The notes beneath the pieces are model-generated. The model did not search any database, was not told the origin of the DNA, and worked only from the letters and a program-made list of their open reading frames with translations. Positions 9,401 through 17,726 of a stretch of 64,000 nt of DNA are shown here, one piece after another. The DNA is from Polaribacter sp. L3A8 (lineage in GTDB: Bacteria > Bacteroidota > Bacteroidia > Flavobacteriales > Flavobacteriaceae), in NCBI RefSeq assembly GCF_009796785.1, contig NZ_CP047026.1, positions 620,001-684,000 on the forward strand, read 5' to 3'. Numbering within the stretch: the stretch's first letter is position 1; each line of letters begins with the position of its first letter. The position numbers and the translations under genes were made by a program.

Positions 9401-10312
9401 TATCCTAGAGAATTACGTGGCAATCCAGAAGATATCAAAGACATTTATATTCCTGTAGAAAAAGGGAATCCTGTGCCATTAAGTGAATTAGCAACTATTA
9501 AATATGAACAAGGTCCGCAAGTGATTAAAAGTGAAGATACTTTTTTAGTGGGTTATGTTTTGTTTGATAAAATAGATGGTTTTGCAGAAGTAGATGTGGT
9601 AGAAAATGCGCAAGCTTTATTTCAACAAAAAATAGATTCAGGGGAATTAACGGTTCCTAAAGGCATCAGTTATAAATTTACGGGTACTTATGAGAACCAA
9701 TTGCGAGCAGAAAAAACACTAGCAGTTGTTGTGCCTTTAGCATTGGCTATTATTTTCTTGATACTGTATTTTCAGTTTAAATCGGTAACCACTTCTTTAA
9801 TGGTATTTACCGGAATTGCAGTTGCATTTGCCGGTGGTTTTATTATGATTTGGTTATACGGACAAGATTGGTTCTTCAATTTCAGTTTCTTTGGCGAGAA
9901 TATGCGAGATCTTTTCAATATGAAAACCATCAATTTAAGTGTGGCCGTTTGGGTTGGTTTTATTGCCTTATTTGGAATTGCAACAGACGACGGAGTTGTC
10001 ATGGCAACCTATTTAACGCAAACTTTTGATCGTGAAAAACCATCAGATAAAATGAGCATTAGAGTTGCTGCTTTAGAGGCTGCTAAGAAACGTATTCGTC
10101 CGTGTTTAATGACAACTGTAACTACTATTTTGGCATTATTACCTGTTTTAACATCCACAGGAAAAGGAAGCGATATTATGATTCCGATGGCAATACCGAT
10201 TTTTGGAGGAATGGTTATTGACATTACCTCCTACTTTATCGTGCCGGTTTTATATAGCTGGAGAGAAGAGGTTCTTTTAAAAAGAATAATGAAAAAAGAG
10301 AATAGAAAATAG
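6407..10312 (+). CDS. cusA: CusA/CzcA-family heavy-metal efflux RND transporter
   Basis: This is the inner-membrane pump of a tripartite metal exporter (Cu+/Ag+ type likely, given the neighbours). It has the RND topology: TM1, the porter motif DIGENQQIVFTKWDGRSPQDIE, a TM2-6 block with VALSGIAIAIGTMVDVGVILAENM and a second half ending with ATDDGVVMATY and PIFGGMVIDI. At 1301 residues it is far longer than the 1040-1050 of enterobacterial CusA. Part of the excess consists of low-complexity and repeat-derived insertions: about residues 446-485 (cytoplasmic loop) and about residues 808-824 (periplasmic part) contain the peptide VIPTERGTSDEES, encoded by a palindromic repeat. The frame is intact throughout. 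The TolC-like gene follows 16 bases later. Confidence 0.93.
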   Translation: MLNKIIKYLIENKIVSVLLLVLFIGWGTVNAPFNWDTGFLPSNPVAVDAIPDIGENQQIVFTKWDGRSPQDIENQITYPLTTTLLGIPGVKTIRSSSMFGFSSIYIIFEEDIEFYWSRSRILEKLNSLPSNLLPEGINPALGPDATGLGQIYWYTLEGRDTDGNVTGGWDLQELRSIQDYYVKYGLSSASGVSEVASIGGYVQEYQIDVNPELMRQYNIGLNQVVKAVKESNKDIGAQTLEINKVEYLVRGLGYVKSIEDIENAVVTSKDFTAIKIKDIAKVSLGPAARRGILDKEGAEVVGGVVVARYGANPMEVITNVKAQIEELKGGLPSKVLADGRTSQLTIVPFYDRSELIAETLDTLSEALTLEILITILVIIVMVFNLRASILISGLLPVAILMVFVTMKLFNVDANIVALSGIAIAIGTMVDVGVILAENMIRHLDEESEKWKVKSEKVKVESENERDNVIPTERGTSDEESYNNKLSINEVIYNATSEVSGAILTAVLTTIISFVPVFTMIGAEGKLFRPLAFTKTMALSASLVIALFIIPPFAAFLFRKTTLKNSFKYIVSGILIVAGIVIIISGFWLGTILVAFGILSLSSLYYNKTEINFSFFTFHFSLSKNFVNIIISSIAIVFLLAEYWRPLGFNRSIFINLIFVAIICFGILGIFSVFRKYYGQILQWALANKMLFLMVPITVLISGIYIMKNTGKEFMPSLNEGSFLLMPTSLPHAGVEENKRVLQQLDMAVATIPEIKTVVGKAGRTESSLDPAPLSMYENMIQYKSEYMRNSEGKRQRYKVNADGLFELKTNVIPTERGTSDEESHNLANNNKTKRFITSGTSVENAQLIEDNDGEFYRNWRPEIKNPDDIWKEIIKVTKLPGVTSAPKLQPIETRLIMLQTGMRAPMGIKVKGQDLKQIEAFGLQLESLLKQAEGVKVEAVFADRIVGKPYLLIDIDREKIARYGISIEDVQSILKVAIGGMALTQTVEGRERYDVRVRYPRELRGNPEDIKDIYIPVEKGNPVPLSELATIKYEQGPQVIKSEDTFLVGYVLFDKIDGFAEVDVVENAQALFQQKIDSGELTVPKGISYKFTGTYENQLRAEKTLAVVVPLALAIIFLILYFQFKSVTTSLMVFTGIAVAFAGGFIMIWLYGQDWFFNFSFFGENMRDLFNMKTINLSVAVWVGFIALFGIATDDGVVMATYLTQTFDREKPSDKMSIRVAALEAAKKRIRPCLMTTVTTILALLPVLTSTGKGSDIMIPMAIPIFGGMVIDITSYFIVPVLYSWREEVLLKRIMKKENRK
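7742..7804 (+). repeat. Purine-rich microrepeat (GTGAAAA/GTGGAAA units) inside cusA
   Basis: Imperfect copies of GTGGAAA, GTGAAGA and GTGAAAA follow one another and encode a Lys/Glu/Ser/Val-rich peptide (KSEKWKVKSEKVKVESENE). The stretch directly precedes the palindromic repeat at 7807, so the two together form a single insertion in the cytoplasmic loop. A related stretch in the opposite orientation lies at 8238-8275 of the same gene. Confidence 0.7.
7807..7850 (+). repeat. Palindromic dispersed repeat, copy 1, in frame inside cusA
   Basis: The core begins GTTATTCCGACAGAGCGAGG and ends GAGCGACGAGGAATCT. Its outer arms ATTCC/GGAAT and inner GAGCG elements are self-complementary, as in REP-type elements. 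It differs from the copy at 8836 at about two positions over 40 bases and encodes VIPTERGTSDEES in the same frame. Its GC content is far above that of its surroundings. Confidence 0.85.
8836..8880 (+). repeat. Palindromic dispersed repeat, copy 2, in frame inside cusA
   Basis: Second copy of the repeat at 7807, with GTCATTCCGACAGAGCGAGG at its start and the same GAGCGACGAGGAATCT end, again translated as VIPTERGTSDEES. It falls in the periplasmic porter region, between GLFELK and the conserved region that starts near QLIEDNDGEFYRNW. Confidence 0.85.
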
Positions 10313-10328
10313 ACTTAAAAAACAAACC

Positions 10329-11567
10329 ATGAAAAATAATAATTATATCGTACAGAAAGTAGTCTTGCTTCTTGGTTCTTTATTCTTTGCTCTACAAGGA
10401 AATTCTCAAGAACTAGAAACTTACATTAATAAGGCTTTAGAAAATAATCCTGAAATTCAGAAATTCGAGTTACAGTATCGGATTGCTTCCGAAAAAGTAA
10501 ATGAGGTAAACACCTTACCAAACACCGAATTTAGTGCAGGTTATTTTGTGTTAGAACCAGAAACACGAACAGGAACGCAACGTTTTAAAGTATCGGCAAA
10601 ACAAATGTTGCCTTGGTTTGGAACCATTACTTCTCGTGAAAATTATGCGAGTTCTTTGGCAGATACCAAGTACGAAGACATTGTAATCGCCAAACGAAAA
10701 CTGATGGTTTCCGTATCTCAATCGTATTATAAATTATATGTAAACAAAGCCAAACAAGCTATTTTAGTTAAAAACAGCAAACTGCTTAAAACTTATGAAA
10801 CATTGGCATTAACATCGATTGAAGTCGGTAAAGCTTCTGCAGTAGATGTTTTAAGATTGCAAATGCGTCAGAATGAATTAGAACAACTCAAATTGGTTTT
10901 AGAACAACAGTATTTAGCAGAACAAACCGCTTTTAATAAGCTTTTAAATAGAGAAAATACTATTAAAATTGATGTTGTTGATGCGTTAATAATGCCTTCC
11001 GAAGATTTTGAAATCAATACTAAAAACCTTGCTTTGCATCCCGAATTGTTGAAATACGACAAACTGTTTCAATCTGTAGCACAATCCGAATTAATGAATC
11101 AAAAAGAAAGTCACCCTTCCTTTGGTTTTGGGTTCGATTATATCAATATTAATGCAGGACCTGACATCACTTTTAGTGAAAAAGGTAAAGATATTTTGAT
11201 GCCAACTGTGTCGTTATCTATTTCGCTTTTTAATAAGAAATATAAATCGAAAACCAAGCAAAACGAGTTGCAACAACAAGAAATTGAAGCACAGAAACAA
11301 GAACGTTTAAATACTTTAGAAACGCTATTAGACAAGGCTGTAACCGATCGAGTTTCTGCAAGCATTACGTATAGAACACAAGTTAAAAATATACAGCAAG
11401 CCAAAGATGCAGAAGATATTTTAATTAGAAGTTATGAAACCGGAACCATTGATTTTAATGATGTTTTAGACATTCAAGAATTGCAATTAAAGTTTCAAAT
11501 GAATCAGATTGAATCGATCTATAATTACTACATTCAAACAACAAGTATTAACTATTTAATTCAGTAA
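10329..11567 (+). CDS. TolC-family outer-membrane channel (CusC-like)
   Basis: The 412-residue protein has a signal peptide (about residues 1-26, ending GNSQ) and two long alpha-helical hairpin repeats typical of outer membrane efflux proteins: LETYINKALENNPEIQKFEL opens the first, and IDFNDVLDIQELQLKFQMNQ closes the second. KQMLPWFGT is the motif before the first strand pair, usual in flavobacterial CusC homologues. It would be the trimeric outer-membrane exit duct for CusA and CusB. It sits 16 bases after cusA and two bases before the regulator gene, so it is part of the operon. Confidence 0.9.
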   Translation: MKNNNYIVQKVVLLLGSLFFALQGNSQELETYINKALENNPEIQKFELQYRIASEKVNEVNTLPNTEFSAGYFVLEPETRTGTQRFKVSAKQMLPWFGTITSRENYASSLADTKYEDIVIAKRKLMVSVSQSYYKLYVNKAKQAILVKNSKLLKTYETLALTSIEVGKASAVDVLRLQMRQNELEQLKLVLEQQYLAEQTAFNKLLNRENTIKIDVVDALIMPSEDFEINTKNLALHPELLKYDKLFQSVAQSELMNQKESHPSFGFGFDYININAGPDITFSEKGKDILMPTVSLSISLFNKKYKSKTKQNELQQQEIEAQKQERLNTLETLLDKAVTDRVSASITYRTQVKNIQQAKDAEDILIRSYETGTIDFNDVLDIQELQLKFQMNQIESIYNYYIQTTSINYLIQ

Positions 11568-11569
11568 AA

Positions 11570-12136
11570 ATGGGACATACATTACTTATAAAAAATATGG
11601 TTTGTGCCAGATGTAAATCAACTATTATAGAATTATTGGAGCGTCATGGTTTAGATATTGAATCCATCGAATTAGGAAAAGTGGTTGTAAAACAAGAGTT
11701 GAAAAATAATTATGATGCGATTAAAAATAGACTTAAAGATTTAGGTTTCGAATTGATTGAAGATGAAGTTAAAGTTTTAATAGAGCGAGTTAAACTAACT
11801 GTAATTCAATGTATTTCAGAAAACAATTCTCATCATATTATTTCAAAAATAACAAAAGAGATTGGCAAGAATGATTCGGCTATAAGTAAACTTTTTAGCA
11901 AATCGGAAGGGATTACACTAGAAAAATACATCATCAATTTAAAAATTGAAAAGGTAAAAGAATACATTCAATTAAATCAATTAAATCAATTAAACTTTTC
12001 TGAAATAGCATACAACCTCAATTATAATACTAGTAGTCATTTAGCAAAACAGTTTAAATCGGTAACAGGAATGTCTATGTCTGAATATAAAAAATCACAA
12101 GATTGGGACCGGAAAGAATTAGACCAAATTGTATAA
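11570..12136 (+). CDS. HMA-domain/AraC-type HTH fusion regulator
   Basis: The 188-residue protein joins a heavy-metal-associated fold (residues 1-70, with C12-A-R-C15 in the CxxC position and a second half KVVVKQELKNNYDAIKNRL) to an AraC-type HTH (about residues 95-180, with KSEGITLEKYIINLKIEKVKE and FSEIAYNLNYNTSSHLAKQFK). AraC proteins activate transcription; here the sensor would be the HMA fold, which typically binds Cu+. This suggests direct metal sensing and control of the operon in which it is embedded, but no operator has been located. A short in-frame repeat (QLNQLNQLN) lies in the HTH domain. It starts two bases after the TolC-like gene. Confidence 0.85.
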   Translation: MGHTLLIKNMVCARCKSTIIELLERHGLDIESIELGKVVVKQELKNNYDAIKNRLKDLGFELIEDEVKVLIERVKLTVIQCISENNSHHIISKITKEIGKNDSAISKLFSKSEGITLEKYIINLKIEKVKEYIQLNQLNQLNFSEIAYNLNYNTSSHLAKQFKSVTGMSMSEYKKSQDWDRKELDQIV

Positions 12137-12212
12137 AATATAACCAGAATTAGAAAAACTTATGCTTTAAAACAGCGATACATTTGTTACTAAAATATAA
12201 AGAACACATAAA

Positions 12213-12734
12213 ATGAAACATACATATCACATACACGGAATGACTTGTAACGGTTGCCGTGGACACGTTGAAGAAACTCTTTCTAAAGTTAAAGGTGTTT
12301 CTAAAGCTATAGTTAATTTAGAAAAAGCAGAAGCTACTATAGAAATGGATTCTCATATTTCTTTAGAAACCTTCCAAGAAGCATTAAAAAACGATGGAAA
12401 CAGGTATAGTATTCATAAGTTAGGCGATCATAAATATACCGAGAAGGAAGTTTCCACTTCCGCAGAAAACGAAATGAAACATACCTATCACATACATGGA
12501 ATGACTTGTAATGGTTGTCTTGGACACGTTGAAGATATTCTTTCAAAAGTAAATGGTGTTTCTAAAGCAACTGTAGATTTAGAAAAAGCAGAAGCTACCA
12601 TAGAAATGGATTCTCATATTTCTTTAGAAACCTTCCAAGACGCATTAAAAAAGGATAGTGATACTTATAGTATTCATAAGTTAGGAGAGCATCACCGTAT
12701 AAAAGAGGTTAAAAAAGAGCTTCCAAAAGGAAAA
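12213..12734 (+). repeat. Tandem duplication of the HMA-coding unit in copA
   Basis: Two 261-base units (12213-12473 and 12474-12734) are nearly identical for most of their length, including their start codon ATGAAACATAC. The period is exactly 87 codons. Differences cluster at the end of each unit. The second unit begins with its own Met, which marks the duplication joint. Confidence 0.9.
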
Positions 12735-14972
12735 GGAACCGGTGTATTTTATTGTCCGATGCATTGCGAAGACGATAAAACGTATGACAAAGCGGGAGAT
12801 TGTCCTGTTTGCGGAATGGATTTAGTTGAAGAGCAAAATTTATCCATTAACACCACAGAACAATGGACTTGCCCAATGCATCCTGAAGTTGTAAAAGATG
12901 AAGCAGGTTCTTGTCCTATTTGCGGTATGGATTTAATACCTATGAAACCAGATCTTTCTGCAGAAGAGAAAACCTATAATAAGATACTAAAAAAGTTTTG
13001 GATTGCAGTGGCATTCACATTACCAATATTTTTTATTGCGATGAGTGAAATGATTCCGAACAATCCATTATACACTATTTTAGAGCAAAAACAATGGAAT
13101 TGGATTCAGTTTGCATTGTCTTTTCCTGTGGTTTTTTATGCCACTTGGATGTTTTTTGAACGTGCTTACAGAAGTATCAAAACGTGGAACCTGAATATGT
13201 TTACACTTATCGGAATTGGTGCAGGTGTATCTTGGTTATTTTCGGTATTCGGACTATTTTTTCCGGATGTTTTTCCTGCGCAATTTAAAACAGAATCAGG
13301 CGCTGTACATGTTTATTTTGAAGCAGCAACGGTTATTTTAACATTGGTGCTTTTAGGTCAATTATTAGAAGCGCGTGCGCATAGCAAAACAAATTCAGCC
13401 GTAAAAGAATTGCTAAAACTAGCGCCTAATAAGGCGATAAAAATAGTAGATGGAGAAGATGTAGCAGTCAGTATTGATAAAATTGAATTACACGATATTC
13501 TAAAAGTAAAACCAGGAGATAAAATTCCTGTAGATGGAATTATAACTGAAGGAAATACCACTATCGACGAATCTATGATTTCTGGAGAACCGATTCCTGT
13601 AGATCGCTCAGTAGGCGATAAAGTAAGTGGCGGAACCATTAATGGAAATCAAGTTTTTTTAATGAAAGCAGAGAAAATTGGTAGCGATACCCTACTCTCT
13701 CAAATTATTAAAATGGTAAATGATGCGAGTAGAAGTCGTGCACCCATTCAGAATTTAACCGATAAAGTCTCTGGTTATTTTGTCCCAGTTGTCGTTTTTA
13801 TTTCAGTAATCACTTTTGGAATTTGGGCCATTTGGGGGCCAGAACCTGTTTATGTTTATGCCTTTGTAAATGCTATTGCGGTGTTAATAATTGCTTGTCC
13901 TTGTGCCCTAGGACTCGCCACACCAATGTCTATAATGGTTGGCGTTGGTAAAGGCGCACAAAATGGTGTATTGGTTAAAAATGCCGAAGCACTAGAAAGA
14001 ATGGCAAAAGTAGACACCTTAATTATTGATAAAACAGGAACTATTACCGAAGGAAAACCTACGGTAGAAAAAGCAACTGCTTTCAATACCATTTTAAGTG
14101 ATAAAGAAGTGTTACAATATATTGTGTCTTTAAATTCTAATAGCGAGCATCCTTTAGCCGAAGCCACAGTAAAATATGGTAAAGCTAAAAATACTGAAAT
14201 TCTAAAATCGGAAGAATTTAGTGCCATTACAGGAAAAGGTGTTGAAGCTACTATTAACAATAAGAAAGTGGCCTTAGGAAACCCTAGAATGATGGTTTAT
14301 GCCCATGCAGAAATCACTTCTAAAATGGAAGAAGAAGTTAAAGCCTATCAAAAACAAGGTAAAACGGCTTCCTATTTATCAGTAGATAAAAAAGTTGTTG
14401 GTTATGTGGTTATTGGTGATAAAATAAAGGCAACCAGTGCAAAAGCAATTAAATACCTACAAGATAAAGGGATTGCAGTTATTATGCTTACTGGTGATAA
14501 TCACGATACGGCACAAGCAGTAGCGTCAGAACTTCATCTTGCCGATTTTAAAGCAAGTATGTTGCCTGAAAACAAACTAGAAGAAGTGACTAAATTACAA
14601 GAGCAAGGAAAAGTAGTTGCGATGGCCGGAGACGGAATTAATGACGCACCTGCATTGGCTAAAAGTGATGTTGGTATTGCCATGGGAACAGGAACAGATG
14701 TAGCCATAGAAAGTGCAATGATTACTTTGGTTAAAGGTGATTTACATGGTATTGTAAAAGCACAACATTTAAGTGAAGCTGTTATGAAAAACATCAAACA
14801 GAACTTGTTTTTCGCCTTGTTTTATAACACTATTGGAATACCAATTGCAGCAGGTGTTTTGTTTCCATTTTTCGGTATTTTATTATCACCAATGATTGCT
14901 GCTTTAGCCATGAGTTTTAGTTCGGTTTCTGTAATTGCAAATGCCTTACGTTTAAAAAATATTAAAGTTTAA
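12213..14972 (+). CDS. copA: Copper-translocating P1B-type ATPase, CopA-like
   Basis: The 919-residue protein has, in order: two HMA domains (GMTCNGC at residues 9-15 and again 87 residues later), two heavy-metal-binding domains of the YHS-like CPMH...CPxCGMDL type (about residues 180-205 and 220-250), then the P-type ATPase core. Key motifs are C562-P-C564 in the transport helix, phosphorylation Asp606 in DKTGT, SEHPLAEA for the HP motif and D807 in GDGINDAP. CPC plus HMA predicts Cu+ (or Ag+) export from the cytoplasm to the periplasm, handing on to CusABC. The two HMA domains are nearly identical at DNA level, a recent tandem duplication. It follows the regulator by 76 bases. Confidence 0.95.
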   Translation: MKHTYHIHGMTCNGCRGHVEETLSKVKGVSKAIVNLEKAEATIEMDSHISLETFQEALKNDGNRYSIHKLGDHKYTEKEVSTSAENEMKHTYHIHGMTCNGCLGHVEDILSKVNGVSKATVDLEKAEATIEMDSHISLETFQDALKKDSDTYSIHKLGEHHRIKEVKKELPKGKGTGVFYCPMHCEDDKTYDKAGDCPVCGMDLVEEQNLSINTTEQWTCPMHPEVVKDEAGSCPICGMDLIPMKPDLSAEEKTYNKILKKFWIAVAFTLPIFFIAMSEMIPNNPLYTILEQKQWNWIQFALSFPVVFYATWMFFERAYRSIKTWNLNMFTLIGIGAGVSWLFSVFGLFFPDVFPAQFKTESGAVHVYFEAATVILTLVLLGQLLEARAHSKTNSAVKELLKLAPNKAIKIVDGEDVAVSIDKIELHDILKVKPGDKIPVDGIITEGNTTIDESMISGEPIPVDRSVGDKVSGGTINGNQVFLMKAEKIGSDTLLSQIIKMVNDASRSRAPIQNLTDKVSGYFVPVVVFISVITFGIWAIWGPEPVYVYAFVNAIAVLIIACPCALGLATPMSIMVGVGKGAQNGVLVKNAEALERMAKVDTLIIDKTGTITEGKPTVEKATAFNTILSDKEVLQYIVSLNSNSEHPLAEATVKYGKAKNTEILKSEEFSAITGKGVEATINNKKVALGNPRMMVYAHAEITSKMEEEVKAYQKQGKTASYLSVDKKVVGYVVIGDKIKATSAKAIKYLQDKGIAVIMLTGDNHDTAQAVASELHLADFKASMLPENKLEEVTKLQEQGKVVAMAGDGINDAPALAKSDVGIAMGTGTDVAIESAMITLVKGDLHGIVKAQHLSEAVMKNIKQNLFFALFYNTIGIPIAAGVLFPFFGILLSPMIAALAMSFSSVSVIANALRLKNIKV

Positions 14973-14990
14973 CTATAAAATTAAATTCAA

Positions 14991-15485
14991 ATGGAAAATT
15001 CAAATCAACATTCAAACAAACATAACGGAATGAGTAATTACACAAAATTCTTTTTAATGTTAGGGCTATCTTTTATAGCAATGTACATTACAATGTATTT
15101 AAATACGTATGAGTTTGACCACGTGTATTTTAGTTTAACTCGTTTTTATATGTCTTGTTTAGGTATTTCAACTATGGCAGTTGTAATGTGGTTTTTTATG
15201 CGAAACATGTATCAAAACAAAAAGAAAAACATAATTATTTTATTAGGTAGCTTGGTGCTTTTTTTAGGTGCTTTAGGGTTAGTGCGTAACCAAAAATCTA
15301 CAGTTGATGATGTTCTTTGGATGAAAGCAATGATTCCACACCATTCAATTGCAATTTTAACAAGTGAGCGAGCAGACATTAAAGATCCAGCAGTTAGAAA
15401 ATTAGCAGATGATATTATTAAAGCACAGAAAAAAGAAATTGAAGAAATGAAAACGATGATTAAACGATTAGAAAATGAAAAATAA
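14991..15485 (+). CDS. DUF305-type membrane protein with MIPHHS motif
   Basis: The 164-residue protein has about three hydrophobic segments (near residues 17-35, 46-66 and 78-96), then a C-terminal helical domain with WMKAMIPHHSIAILTSERA and DDIIKAQKKEIEEMKTMI. The HH in the MIPHH motif is characteristic of DUF305 ferritin-like proteins, which accompany copper-resistance genes and are thought to bind metal. The gene overlaps the cusB start by 11 bases, so the two are translationally coupled. Its role is inferred from context only. Confidence 0.82.
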   Translation: MENSNQHSNKHNGMSNYTKFFLMLGLSFIAMYITMYLNTYEFDHVYFSLTRFYMSCLGISTMAVVMWFFMRNMYQNKKKNIIILLGSLVLFLGALGLVRNQKSTVDDVLWMKAMIPHHSIAILTSERADIKDPAVRKLADDIIKAQKKEIEEMKTMIKRLENEK

Positions 15486-17253
15486 AAATATAGTAATTTA
15501 TTTAGGAATACTTGCTTTTGGGTTGATATTAGGGTATTTTTTCTTTGGAAACTCTTCTAACAAAACAACTCATAAACATACAGAAGCTACAGAAACAAAT
15601 CAAATGTGGACTTGCTCAATGCATCCTCAAATTATGCAACCAGAGGCTGGAGATTGCCCTATTTGCGGAATGGATTTAATTCCTGCTGCAAGCAGTGCAA
15701 AAGGATTATTATCAGATCAATTTAAGCTTTCTAAAAACGCGATGGCTTTGGCCAATATTCAAACATCAATAGTAGGCAAAAATGTTTCTAATGAAGATTT
15801 TGGTGTTGTTTTATCAGGAAAAATTACCGAGAATGAGGATGAAACAGCAACAATGCCTGCCCATTTTAATGGTCGGGTAGAAAAATTGTTTGTAAATTCT
15901 TTAGGAGAACGTGTTAAAAAAGGACAAGCAGTTGCTCAAATTTACTCACCTGAATTGATTGCAGCACAGCAAGAATTAATTACAGCTTATAAATTAAAAG
16001 CATCGCAACCACAATTGTATAATGCCGTTAATAACAAGTTTAAAAATTGGATGATCCATGGTAAGCAATTAGAGGAAGTGGAACAAACCGGACATGTAAA
16101 AAATAGCTTCACCATTTATTCGCATGTTTCTGGAGTGGTTACCGAAATCGCTATAAATGTAGGTTCTCATATTATGGATGGAAAACCAATTTTTAAGGTT
16201 TCAAATCTAAATACTGTTTGGGCAAATTTTGATATCTATGAACATCAAATTAGTCAATTTAAAAAAGGTCAGGATATTGTGGTAACAACTAAGGCATATT
16301 CTAATAAAGAATTTAAAGGAAAGGTCGATTTTATTGATCCTATTTTAGATAGTAAAACAAGAACGGTAAAATTAAGAGTTGTACTAAATAATAAAAACGA
16401 ACTTTTTAAACCAGGCATGTTTGTGGAAGGTAAAATTAAAGCAGTTGATTCTTCTGATAAAAAAGAAGTATTAACCATACCTTCTTCGGCTGTTTTATGG
16501 ACAGGAAAACGCTCTGTAGTCTATCTAAAAACAACCCCCAATGAACCTCTTTTTGAAATGCGTGAAATTACTGTAGGGAAACAAATAGGTGAAAATTATC
16601 AGGTTTTAGAAGGGCTAAATAATGGTGATGAAATTGTAACCAACGGAACCTTTACTGTAGATGCTGCTGCCCAATTACAAGGCAAAAAATCGATGATGAA
16701 TAAAAAAGGAGGTAAAGTAATGACGGGGCATGAAGGTCATTTAGGTATGAATAATAACTCTTCCGAGGTTAAAAAACCTTTAAATAAAAATGAAAGAATA
16801 AAGGTCTCTAAGGAATTTAAAAACCAATTGCAGGTCGTTTTTAATGATTATATTAAAATAAAAAATGCGTTAGCAATAAATGACATTAAAGAACTTAAAA
16901 ATCAATCTAAATTATTATTAAAAAATGTAACTAACGTTGATATGAAGTTGTTAAATGATAAAAAAGCACACCAACATTGGATGTCATCAGAAAAAGAAAT
17001 AAAAGCAATGGCTAATTTAATGTTAAATACTGCAGATATAACAATGCAAAGAACTTACTTTAAGCATTTATCATCTAAAATGATAAATATTTTAGAAGTT
17101 TTTGGCGTTAATAAAGAAGTATATCTTTTATTTTGCCCAATGTCTGATAATAATAAAGGTGCTTATTGGTTAAGTACAACAGAAAAAGTAGTAAACCCTT
17201 ATTTTGGTGGTGCTATGTTAACTTGCGGAGAAGTAAAACAAGTAATAAAATAA
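15475..17253 (+). CDS. cusB: CusB-type periplasmic adaptor (membrane fusion protein) with HMBD and DUF3347-like tail
   Basis: The 592-residue protein begins with an N-terminal membrane anchor (residues 5-23), then a heavy-metal-binding domain with CSMHPQIM and CPICGMDLIP (about residues 42-70). The barrel-sandwich, helical hairpin and beta-barrel domains of RND adaptors follow (GRVEKLFVNSLGERVKKGQ, GVVTEIAINVGSHI, FKPGMFVEGKI). Residues from about 445 form an extra helical domain like DUF3347, found in flavobacterial metal resistance proteins. It would link CusA to the TolC-like channel and may receive metal from the periplasm. It is unusual that cusB is separated from cusA by four genes. Confidence 0.92.
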   Translation: MKNKNIVIYLGILAFGLILGYFFFGNSSNKTTHKHTEATETNQMWTCSMHPQIMQPEAGDCPICGMDLIPAASSAKGLLSDQFKLSKNAMALANIQTSIVGKNVSNEDFGVVLSGKITENEDETATMPAHFNGRVEKLFVNSLGERVKKGQAVAQIYSPELIAAQQELITAYKLKASQPQLYNAVNNKFKNWMIHGKQLEEVEQTGHVKNSFTIYSHVSGVVTEIAINVGSHIMDGKPIFKVSNLNTVWANFDIYEHQISQFKKGQDIVVTTKAYSNKEFKGKVDFIDPILDSKTRTVKLRVVLNNKNELFKPGMFVEGKIKAVDSSDKKEVLTIPSSAVLWTGKRSVVYLKTTPNEPLFEMREITVGKQIGENYQVLEGLNNGDEIVTNGTFTVDAAAQLQGKKSMMNKKGGKVMTGHEGHLGMNNNSSEVKKPLNKNERIKVSKEFKNQLQVVFNDYIKIKNALAINDIKELKNQSKLLLKNVTNVDMKLLNDKKAHQHWMSSEKEIKAMANLMLNTADITMQRTYFKHLSSKMINILEVFGVNKEVYLLFCPMSDNNKGAYWLSTTEKVVNPYFGGAMLTCGEVKQVIK

Positions 17254-17288
17254 TAAAAAATTAAATACTAATAATTAAATCTAAATCA

Positions 17289-17681
17289 ATGAAAAAAGTA
17301 ATTTTAAGTTTAGCTATTATAGCTACAGTCGGTTTTACAAGCTGTAAAAACGAAACCAAACAAAAAACAAATACTACAGAAGTTTCTAAAGAAGTAGCAA
17401 ATGCTACGCTAACTTTTGGAGTTAGAGGAAACTGTGGAATGTGTAAAAGCACCATTGAAAAAGCTGCCAATGCTGTAGAAGGTGTTGCCAATGCTAATTG
17501 GAGTATTGATAAAAAGAAAATAGAAGTATCTTTTGATGATGCAAAAACAGATGCTACTGCCATTCATAAAGCTATTGCAGCTTCTGGTTATGATACAGAA
17601 AAAGAATCTGGAAGCGAAGACGCATATAAAGGTTTGCCTGCTTGTTGCCAATATGATCACGAAATGGCAATGAATCAATAA
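17289..17681 (+). CDS. HMA-domain lipoprotein (periplasmic metal chaperone candidate)
   Basis: The 130-residue protein starts with a lipoprotein signal (GFTSCK, Cys about residue 19), then a single HMA domain with GNCGMCKSTIEKAA (CxxC) and the second half DATAIHKAIAASGYDTE. A short C-terminal tail has additional candidate ligands (ACCQYDHEM). It probably binds Cu+ at the membrane surface and may pass it to CusB or to the outside, by analogy with CusF or HMA chaperones; this is inference. It ends the operon 35 bases after cusB, shortly before the IS element. Confidence 0.85.
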   Translation: MKKVILSLAIIATVGFTSCKNETKQKTNTTEVSKEVANATLTFGVRGNCGMCKSTIEKAANAVEGVANANWSIDKKKIEVSFDDAKTDATAIHKAIAASGYDTEKESGSEDAYKGLPACCQYDHEMAMNQ

Positions 17682-17726
17682 AATTGATTCTATAAAAAGC
17701 GTAAAAAACCTATCAATATAAATGAT

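Noticed and set aside
12213..12734. Assembly artefact in copA
   Set aside because: The two units differ at many positions, and both are in frame with the ATPase, so a real duplication is more likely.
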